Source: Clostridia bacterium (GTDB lineage: Bacteria > Bacillota > Clostridia > Oscillospirales > CAG-272). Taken from it: a DNA stretch of 6,109 nucleotides. The notes under the pieces are model-generated. The model was not told where the DNA came from. It did no database searches and saw nothing but the letters and a program-made list of their open reading frames with translations. The stretch spans positions 1 through 6,109 of the forward strand of contig JAFQAM010000378.1 of the NCBI GenBank assembly GCA_017416885.1, written 5' to 3'. How positions within the stretch are numbered: position 1 is the stretch's first letter; every line of letters starts with the position of its first letter. Below are positions 1-5,351 of the stretch, one piece after another. The position numbers were made by a program, and so were the translations under genes.

Positions 1-599
1 ACCGTTACATTAATTCCGTATCTTGCTGCCTCGCATAATAAATATGTAAGACGGTAGTAGCCTGTTTCAAGGTCATAATCCTTATCGTAAAGATTTTTCA
101 GGTTGCCGTATTCCTCGCTATCTTCATCAAGGCAAGCAGAGAGTGAGCCTGATATACGGTATGAGGACAAGCAAATATCCACATTTTTGTCGGGATATTT
201 TTTCTTATACTGAATAGCCTGATAAACCATTTGGATTTGGGCAAAGTTAGGATTGTTTTGCACCTCGTTTTTTGCGCGGAATGAGGTATAAATTGTTACA
301 TCCTTGCCGTTGATATTTTCATAAACTATTTCGTTTCTGCTTAAATAGTTATTGTCAAGTATCTCTAAAACCTCATCGCGCTTGTTTAGCTGGTCAATAG
401 TCAGAGGCTTTTCCGGCTCCTTGTCGGGCTTTTCATCGTCCGTATCGGTATCTATGCTTGTATCTGTGCTTGTATCGGTGTTTACAACATCCGATTCAGT
501 ATCGGATGATGTAGTGCCGTTACAGGCTATAAGTGAAAAGCAGCTTAAAATTGTCAAAAAACAGAGTAGTAATGCAATAAATTTATTAAATTTTCTCAT
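1..599 (-). CDS. Lipoprotein with acidic linker, possible phospholipase D-like domain (partial, C-terminus off left edge)
   Basis: Reading from the ATG at 599-597 gives 199 open codons that continue past the left edge. Residues 1-26 form a lipoprotein signal peptide: MRKFNK, a hydrophobic stretch, and lipobox L23-I-A-C26, so the protein should be lipid-anchored on the outer face of the membrane. Residues 29-65 are a low-complexity linker rich in Ser, Thr and Asp, ending in Lys/Glu/Pro. A folded region begins near residue 66. The stretches NVDICLSSYRIS (139-150) and YLLCEAARYGINVT (186-199) resemble the first beta strand and the 'LLEAARRGVKV' helix-strand of phospholipase D-superfamily domains; the HxK catalytic motif would lie beyond the window and cannot be checked. 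The start is supported by an AGAGG site overlapping the upstream stop codon. The gene is probably the second of an operon with the giant lipoprotein. The lipoprotein call is firm; the PLD-like call is a recollection-based inference, and it could instead be an unrelated alpha/beta domain. Confidence 0.85.
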   Translation of the reverse strand, partial: MRKFNKFIALLLCFLTILSCFSLIACNGTTSSDTESDVVNTDTSTDTSIDTDTDDEKPDKEPEKPLTIDQLNKRDEVLEILDNNYLSRNEIVYENINGKDVTIYTSFRAKNEVQNNPNFAQIQMVYQAIQYKKKYPDKNVDICLSSYRISGSLSACLDEDSEEYGNLKNLYDKDYDLETGYYRLTYLLCEAARYGINVT

Positions 600-602
600 T
601 TT

Positions 603-608
603 TCCTCT
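603..608 (-). promoter_or_regulatory. Ribosome binding site overlapping the upstream stop codon
   Basis: On the minus strand the sequence reads TAAGAGGAAAAATG. The AGAGGA site shares its first A with the last base of the giant gene's TAA stop, and the ATG follows after 3 bases (4 bases after the GAGGA core begins to fade into A-rich sequence). Only 8 bp separate stop and start, with no room for a promoter or terminator. This decides the start of the downstream lipoprotein and suggests translational coupling. Confidence 0.8.
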
Positions 609-3600
609 TATTCTGTAATTGCAACGATTTTTGTTGCGTCATTAATTCCGCCCTCCGGATAGGTGAAGTTTTCTGTATTGATGCTTACCTTTGCAGAGCA
701 GTAAAGCTCTTTTCCGTTCGCGTCATCGTTTTCTCCAACTGTACCGCTATGAATGGTTACTGTTGATGCGCCGATATAAGCAAAGCCGCCGTTTGTGCTT
801 GCGCTGTTACCGCTACCGCTTAATTCGCCAATATCAACAGTACAGCTGCCTGCAATATAGATCGCGCCGCCATTCTTTGATGAGTTGTTATTTGCTACTA
901 TGGAATCAACTGCGCCGTTTTTGAATGCGTAGAAATAAATTGCGCCGCCATTTGATGATGATGTATTATTTTCTGCTACAATTTTGCCAATATCTACTGT
1001 AATAGCTGAGCCTCTTATGTACATAGCGCCACCGTAGTTGGTTGTCGCTTTATTTTCAGTGAATTTAACCTCATCTATTGTGATTGATGCTTCCGTGTTG
1101 TAGCAATAGATAGCGCCACCGCCACTGTTTGCTATGTTACCGTTAAAGATGTTTTCTGTAATTACAGTTCCCTTATTAAGTGTGAATGAGCCAACACCGA
1201 TATGGATTGCGCCACCGTTACCGCTCTTTTTAGCATCTGCCTCAGTATAGCCTGTTGCTTTATTTCCGTTGGCGGAAATTCCGTTAACTGTAAGTGTTCC
1301 TTCAATTAATGCAATAGCGCCACCGTGTACTGCCTCATTATTTGTAAATGTGACATCTGTCATTTGAACAGCAGCACCGCCGCTGACTGAAACAGCTCCG
1401 CCTAAGCAATCGCTTGAATCCAAGGTTGCTTTATTGCCTGTGAAGCTTGCGTTATTGATTATAGCCTCACCGCCGGCAATATTGACAGCGCCACCGTTAC
1501 CCTTTATGGAAATATTGTTATTTGCTTCTAATGTGTTTATTGTAACAGTACCGCTCTTTAAGTAAATACAAGCGCCGAAATTTGCTGTATTTGCGTTCAT
1601 TACACCGTTATTTACAGTCAAGGATGAGCTTGAATTTACATAATATGTGCCGTATTTTGTTGTATTATTAAGGTATTTATCGTTGGTTGATGTGAATGTG
1701 GATTTTGTTAAGTAGATAAGACCGCCGCTTGCGTTATTCTTATCAAAGGTGGAATTTGAAATTGATACCTCTGAGGTTGTTGAGTAAATAACGCCGCCGT
1801 TGTCTGATGAATTACTTTCTGTAATATTACAGCTGTCAATTACAAGGCTTGATGTGTTTACATAGAATGTACCGCCTGTCTTTGATACTGTATTGCCTTT
1901 AAATGTACAGTCAGTTAGCTTAAATGCTTGGTCACTGCTTTTAAAGATTGCTATTGCGCCGCCGTTTGCTGCGGTATTTTCGGTAAGCTCTGCGCCGTTA
2001 ATTTCGCCTGTGCAATCAGTTAGATAGAATGCGCCGCCACCGTGTTGGCTTTCCTCTGAGACTGCAAAGTTCTTAATAAAATCGCTATCGCCATCAATTG
2101 TAATGCTTGAATAGCCTGAGTACATAAAGCCGCCGTTGTCTGCGTTGTTGTTTACGGCAACGATGTTTGTTCCCTTGAAGGTTGAATTTGAGTTAATGTA
2201 GAACGCGCCGCCTAAGCCCAAGATTGCTTCCTCTGTGGTTGTAATTTCGCCCGTTTCCTCATTTACGGTTTCTGTCACCTTAATATAGCCCTTTGCGCTA
2301 TTGTCGCTTAATGTGACATCTGAAAGCTCAACGGTTGACTTTGAGGTGTACATAACGCCGCCGTTTGCATCGGCAATATTATTTACAAATGATAATACCT
2401 CGCCCTTTAATGTTGAGGAGCTGAAAAGTGAGATTGCACCGCCGTAGATAGCACTGTTAAGCTCAAAAATTGAGTTATCAATATTTATATCGGTATTAGA
2501 TGCGTAAATTGCGCCACCGCCGTATGGACTTTTTGTGGTTGATGTATTTTTCTTGAAATCAACATATGAAATATTAACAGTTGAGCGAGTGCTGATTGTT
2601 TCGATAATATCGTTGCCCTCTGCATCCTGTCCCTTAACGATTTCCTCTGTTTCAATATATCCACAGATTACACCGCCGTTGCCTGTTGCTGTGTTTTGTG
2701 AAATTGCAATTCTATCGTCTGCTGTTCCCTTCAAGTTAAGAGTGGAGCCTGTTAAGTAGAACGCGCCGCCGCTTGATCCGTCGCATAAGCTTCCTGTAAT
2801 AGAGCCTTTCAAGATATCAAGCTGCGCTCCACCCGATAGATATGCAAAGCCGCCGCCCTTTGTGGTTGCTTTATTGCTGTTTGCGTTTACATTGCCAAGA
2901 GTTAATTTTGTGCCTGATATCATAATAGCGCCGCCGCCCTTGGCGGTATTGTTTTCAAAGCTTGCTGATTTAATATCGTTTACTCTTGGAACCTTATCCT
3001 CATTTGTATATGCCGCATAAACCGCGCCACCGTAGTAGCGGGCATTGTTGTTTTTAAATTCCGCGTGATAAATTACAAGCTCGCCTGTTGAGCAAATAGC
3101 TCCGCCGTTTAAGCCGATTGATTCCTTGCCGTCGTATGATACCTCTGCATTATTGGAATCAAATACTGTATTGCCGTAAATTACAGTTGCACAGTTATAA
3201 AGCATATAGATAGCTCCGCCGCCCTTAGCGCTATTGCCGTTAAAGAATATCTTGTTTTCGGTAATATCACCCTCGCTTGAGCCGATATATGTAATTGCAG
3301 AGCCTGTATTTGCGCTGAATATTGCTCCGCCGTATGCGGTTGCGATATTATTTGCGATTGTGCCGCCCTGAATATTCAGCTCTCTTGCATTATAGATAGC
3401 GCCGCCATAGCTTGCAAGGTTATCTTCAATTGAGCCGCCGTACATATTGACTACGCCTAAATTGTAAATAGCGCCGCCGTAGCTGCCGTTTTTATAGCCG
3501 TCGATTTTGTCCTCTTCGTTTACGAAGCCTGAATAATAAGGGTTAACCTCGTTATTTCTTATTGAGCCGCCGTACATATTAAGTGTACCGTCATTGATAA

Positions 3601-5197
3601 GGGCAACGCTACCGCCTATTAGCTCGTTTTCGTCAAATGCGTATTTTTCAACATAGATTTTTTCGTTGCCTAATTTTTTGTGATTTTGGATTTTGACTCC
3701 GTCATAGATATTAACCACAGCGCCGTTTGTCATAAAGAATACTGCGCCATTTACCTTTTCGGTCAGGTTGTCCTTATTACCGTCAATTGTGATTGCGCCT
3801 TCGGGCTTAATTGTGAGTGAAGCCTTTTTGTCCTTTAAAATAAGGTTGTTTCCAAGGTTGTCCTCGCCTAAAACAAATAGCTCGCCAAGAAAATCCTTGT
3901 CTCTTGTTAAGGTGTAATCGCCGTTTGATGTGATTTCAGTATTGCCTGTAACATATATTGTATCGGTTAATATGATATCGCTTGCTAAAAGGATTTTATC
4001 AACGCCGCCGTCAATTCTTGTCTTTAATTCGTTAAAGGTCAAGGTTTCTGCAAGCTCAAATTTTGCGGTAATTTCCTTGCTTTCGGTTACAATACCGCTT
4101 GCGTTAAATTCTCTAATTCCGTCATAGAAGCCGACAAAGGAATAGCCAAGCTTAGCTGGGGCTTCAAGAGAATAAATTCCGTCCTCGGGTAAATTTACCA
4201 CATTTGTTTGTCCGTCAATATCAATTGTGATTGTGTAAACGATTGGCAGCTTATCAATAACCTCTGTTACAAAATTATCGCAAAGAGTGCAATCCTTACG
4301 CTTTTCGCCCTCGCTATCACAGGTTGGCTTTTTAATTTCCTGCCAGCCGCCATATGCGTGTCCGCCCTCATCAAGCGGGGAGATCGTCTCATACTCACTG
4401 TTGCCGCAGTATGCGCAGGTTCTCTTTTGCTCGCCCTCTGTGGAGCAGGTAGGCTCGGTTACTGTTATCCATTCGCCAAAGGAGTGTCCGCCTGAGGTTA
4501 ATACGGGGATTTCCTCTGAGTCCTTTTCGTCGCAATATACACAGTCGCGCTTTCTTTCGCCAACAGCTGAACAGGTAGGCTCGGTTACTGTGTACCACTC
4601 GCCATAGGAGTGTCCGCCGTCATCAACAGGGGAAAGCTCCTCTGCCTGTGGCTTTTCGCAATCGAGACAGTATCTTATTCTCTGTCCCTTTTCTGTGCAG
4701 GTAGGCTCAATTGAAATTGCCCACTCGCCGTATGTATGTCCGCCCTCGGTAAGCTTTGGCAAAATAGCGGTTGCTTTATATCCGCAAGCGCATTCCTGCT
4801 CCTCTATACCTTCTCTTGAGCAGGTGGGCTCTACTGTGGTATGCCACGCGTTTAGGTATGTGTGATAATTTTCGTCCTTGCTCATTACTTGCTCTTCGGT
4901 ATTGTTACAAAGACTGCATACTCTATGCTGAGCTCCCGCGGTTAAACAGTTAGGCTTTAAGTCAACTATCCATTCGCCGTATGCGTGGGCTGTAATATCC
5001 TTTGGAATTTCAACAAATTCCTTTTCGCCGCATAGCGTACATACAGCCTCTTTTATACCTACCGCTGAGCAGGTTGGCTCCTTCGTTACCTGATACTCTC
5101 CGTACTCGTGCTTACATTGACAGGACATCAATACAAGCATTGACAGAATAGCCACTATTAAAAAAACTACTGATAAAAGATTTCTTAAATGCTTCAT
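608..5197 (-). CDS. Giant surface lipoprotein: seven His/Cys modules, B-repeat-like domain and long Pmp-type beta-helix
   Basis: The protein has 1,529 residues. The ATG at 5197-5195 is chosen over an in-frame ATG 45 bases upstream because it has an AGGAG site 8 bases away, opens directly into a lipoprotein signal peptide (lipobox L23-M-S-C26), and the -10 box of the likely promoter sits just inside the longer version. After the anchor: residues 30-318 hold seven His/Cys modules; about 320-380 resemble an InlB B-repeat (GYSFVGFYDG, ending ITAKFE); about 382-1504 form a right-handed beta-helix with about 30 GGA[IVF]-like motifs, many preceded by FxxN (FENNTAKGGGAI, FTNNEAVHGGAI), the pattern of chlamydial Pmp repeats. 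The final 25 residues show no LPxTG, transmembrane segment or SLH domain. The expected location is the outer surface, lipid-tethered. Function is unknown: adhesion or glycan contact is plausible from the fold, but no catalytic residues can be assigned. It is followed at 8 bp by another lipoprotein, a likely operon partner. Confidence 0.95.
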   Translation of the reverse strand: MKHLRNLLSVVFLIVAILSMLVLMSCQCKHEYGEYQVTKEPTCSAVGIKEAVCTLCGEKEFVEIPKDITAHAYGEWIVDLKPNCLTAGAQHRVCSLCNNTEEQVMSKDENYHTYLNAWHTTVEPTCSREGIEEQECACGYKATAILPKLTEGGHTYGEWAISIEPTCTEKGQRIRYCLDCEKPQAEELSPVDDGGHSYGEWYTVTEPTCSAVGERKRDCVYCDEKDSEEIPVLTSGGHSFGEWITVTEPTCSTEGEQKRTCAYCGNSEYETISPLDEGGHAYGGWQEIKKPTCDSEGEKRKDCTLCDNFVTEVIDKLPIVYTITIDIDGQTNVVNLPEDGIYSLEAPAKLGYSFVGFYDGIREFNASGIVTESKEITAKFELAETLTFNELKTRIDGGVDKILLASDIILTDTIYVTGNTEITSNGDYTLTRDKDFLGELFVLGEDNLGNNLILKDKKASLTIKPEGAITIDGNKDNLTEKVNGAVFFMTNGAVVNIYDGVKIQNHKKLGNEKIYVEKYAFDENELIGGSVALINDGTLNMYGGSIRNNEVNPYYSGFVNEEDKIDGYKNGSYGGAIYNLGVVNMYGGSIEDNLASYGGAIYNARELNIQGGTIANNIATAYGGAIFSANTGSAITYIGSSEGDITENKIFFNGNSAKGGGAIYMLYNCATVIYGNTVFDSNNAEVSYDGKESIGLNGGAICSTGELVIYHAEFKNNNARYYGGAVYAAYTNEDKVPRVNDIKSASFENNTAKGGGAIMISGTKLTLGNVNANSNKATTKGGGFAYLSGGAQLDILKGSITGSLCDGSSGGAFYLTGSTLNLKGTADDRIAISQNTATGNGGVICGYIETEEIVKGQDAEGNDIIETISTRSTVNISYVDFKKNTSTTKSPYGGGAIYASNTDINIDNSIFELNSAIYGGAISLFSSSTLKGEVLSFVNNIADANGGVMYTSKSTVELSDVTLSDNSAKGYIKVTETVNEETGEITTTEEAILGLGGAFYINSNSTFKGTNIVAVNNNADNGGFMYSGYSSITIDGDSDFIKNFAVSEESQHGGGAFYLTDCTGEINGAELTENTAANGGAIAIFKSSDQAFKLTDCTFKGNTVSKTGGTFYVNTSSLVIDSCNITESNSSDNGGVIYSTTSEVSISNSTFDKNNASGGLIYLTKSTFTSTNDKYLNNTTKYGTYYVNSSSSLTVNNGVMNANTANFGACIYLKSGTVTINTLEANNNISIKGNGGAVNIAGGEAIINNASFTGNKATLDSSDCLGGAVSVSGGAAVQMTDVTFTNNEAVHGGAIALIEGTLTVNGISANGNKATGYTEADAKKSGNGGAIHIGVGSFTLNKGTVITENIFNGNIANSGGGAIYCYNTEASITIDEVKFTENKATTNYGGAMYIRGSAITVDIGKIVAENNTSSSNGGAIYFYAFKNGAVDSIVANNNSSKNGGAIYIAGSCTVDIGELSGSGNSASTNGGFAYIGASTVTIHSGTVGENDDANGKELYCSAKVSINTENFTYPEGGINDATKIVAITE
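670..4054 (-). repeat. Beta-helix repeat region (Pmp-like GGAI/FxxN rungs)
   Basis: Residues about 382-1504 of the giant lipoprotein are a long series of imperfect repeats of roughly 22-45 residues. Each carries a GG[A/V/F/T/L][I/F/Y/V/M] motif followed by a short beta strand such as IYNLG, FYLTG or VMYTS, and usually a turn with Asn. I counted about 30 double-glycine motifs by eye, plus two degenerate ones (KYGTYYVNSS, FGACIYLKSG). At DNA level this gives a recurrent 'gcgccgccgtt'-type string on the plus strand, because Gly-Gly-Ala is mostly encoded GGCGGCGC. At least three rungs carry longer insertions, two of them Glu/Thr-rich (near residues 840-871 and 968-996). The fold is inferred from the family pattern, not computed. 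Confidence 0.85.
4058..4237 (-). other. InlB B-repeat-like domain in the giant lipoprotein
   Basis: Residues about 321-380 begin YTITIDIDGQTN, contain LPEDGIYSLEAPAKLGYSF followed by VGFYDG, and end with ITAKFE. This order (beta strand, Pro-rich turn, GYxFxGWxxG-like core, 'ITAKW'-like final strand) is the hallmark of the Listeria-Bacteroides repeat/InlB B-repeat family, a small beta-grasp-like module in secreted Firmicutes proteins. Here the usual Trp positions are Phe (GFYDG, KFE). It appears as a single copy linking the His/Cys modules to the beta-helix. Confidence 0.65.
4244..5110 (-). repeat. Seven tandem His/Cys modules (41-42 residues each)
   Basis: Modules start at His30, 71, 112, 154, 196, 238 and 280. 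The consensus is H-x-[YF]-G-x-W, about 5 residues, PTC-x3-G-x5-C-x2-C, then an acidic tail ending in IP or SP. Each module supplies one His and three Cys: for example H30/C43/C53/C56, H196/C209/C219/C222 and H280/C293/C303/C306. Module 2 has PNC for PTC, and module 3 has a shortened CAC (C136, C138) in place of CxxC. Such modules are common in Clostridia surface proteins, and a zinc-ribbon-like or disulfide-stabilised fold is possible. At DNA level modules 5 and 6 share an identical 20-bp string (4446-4465 and 4572-4591) exactly 126 bp apart, so they duplicated recently or are kept alike by gene conversion. Confidence 0.9.
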
Positions 5198-5205
5198 ATT
5201 AGTTT

Positions 5206-5210
5206 CTCCT
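5206..5210 (-). promoter_or_regulatory. Ribosome binding site of the giant lipoprotein
   Basis: The minus strand reads AGGAGAAACTAATATG. AGGAG is followed by an 8-base spacer to the ATG at 5197. This is an optimal Shine-Dalgarno arrangement and fixes the start codon, rejecting the in-frame ATG at 5242. Confidence 0.85.
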
Positions 5211-5232
5211 AAACAATAATATTTCAGCTTAC

Positions 5233-5261
5233 AGTATAGCATAAATAAAAAAATAAGTCAA
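5233..5261 (-). promoter_or_regulatory. Sigma-A-type promoter of the lipoprotein operon
   Basis: On the minus strand the -35 box TTGACT (5261-5256) and -10 box TATACT (5238-5233) are separated by exactly 17 bp, with an extended -10 TGC immediately upstream of TATACT. Transcription should start near 5226, leaving a leader of about 28 bases that contains the AGGAG site. This is a near-consensus housekeeping promoter. Confidence 0.8.
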
Positions 5262-5296
5262 GTGCAACAAATTTCCTACAAAATGGGATAAAAATA

Positions 5297-5325
5297 TTGA
5301 AATAAAAATGCCAATGTGCTATACT
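5297..5325 (+). promoter_or_regulatory. Sigma-A-type promoter of the esterase gene
   Basis: The -35 box TTGAAA (5297-5302) and -10 box TATACT (5320-5325) have a 17-bp spacer, with extended -10 TGC at 5317-5319. Transcription should start near 5332, giving a leader of about 20 bases before the ATG at 5352. The nine bases TGCTATACT are identical to those of the divergent promoter on the other strand. Confidence 0.78.
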
Positions 5326-5341
5326 TATGCTATCAAATAAA

Positions 5342-5346
5342 AGAGG
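5342..5346 (+). promoter_or_regulatory. Ribosome binding site of the esterase gene
   Basis: AGAGG lies 5 bases before the ATG at 5352 (AAGAGGTTAATATG). Spacing is slightly short but usual for Firmicutes, and it supports the chosen start. Confidence 0.75.
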
Positions 5347-5351
5347 TTAAT

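Larger units (their letters stand above)
5198..5351. other. Divergent intergenic promoter region
   Basis: This AT-rich 154-bp spacer separates the start of the giant lipoprotein (minus) from that of the CE15-like esterase (plus). It contains one promoter for each direction with 35 bp (5262-5296) between the two -35 boxes, and both ribosome binding sites. I saw no riboswitch-sized leader: the predicted 5' untranslated regions are only about 20-30 bases. No convincing operator palindrome was found between the promoters. Confidence 0.75.

Noticed and set aside
352..618. Plus-strand open frame of 88 codons with a Ser/Val-rich sequence
   Set aside because: It is the antisense reading of the Asp/Thr/Ser linker and signal peptide of the left-end lipoprotein; its low complexity mirrors that linker.
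4208..4953. Several overlapping open frames on both strands, some Cys-rich or hydrophobic
   Set aside because: All are alternate-frame readings of the His/Cys modules; their internal repetition follows the 126-bp period of the real gene.
4244..5110. Regular 126-bp repetition considered as a CRISPR-like or non-coding array
   Set aside because: The period is a multiple of three, conservation follows amino acid positions rather than whole-base identity, and the region is one uninterrupted reading frame.
5198..5242. Upstream in-frame ATG at 5242 extending the giant lipoprotein by 15 residues
   Set aside because: It would place MLYCKLKYYC ahead of the signal peptide, has no good ribosome binding site, and overlaps the predicted -10 box, so it would lie upstream of the transcription start.
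5243..5296. A/T-rich run in the intergenic region considered as a terminator
   Set aside because: No GC-rich hairpin precedes the run, and it lies within and between the two divergent promoters.
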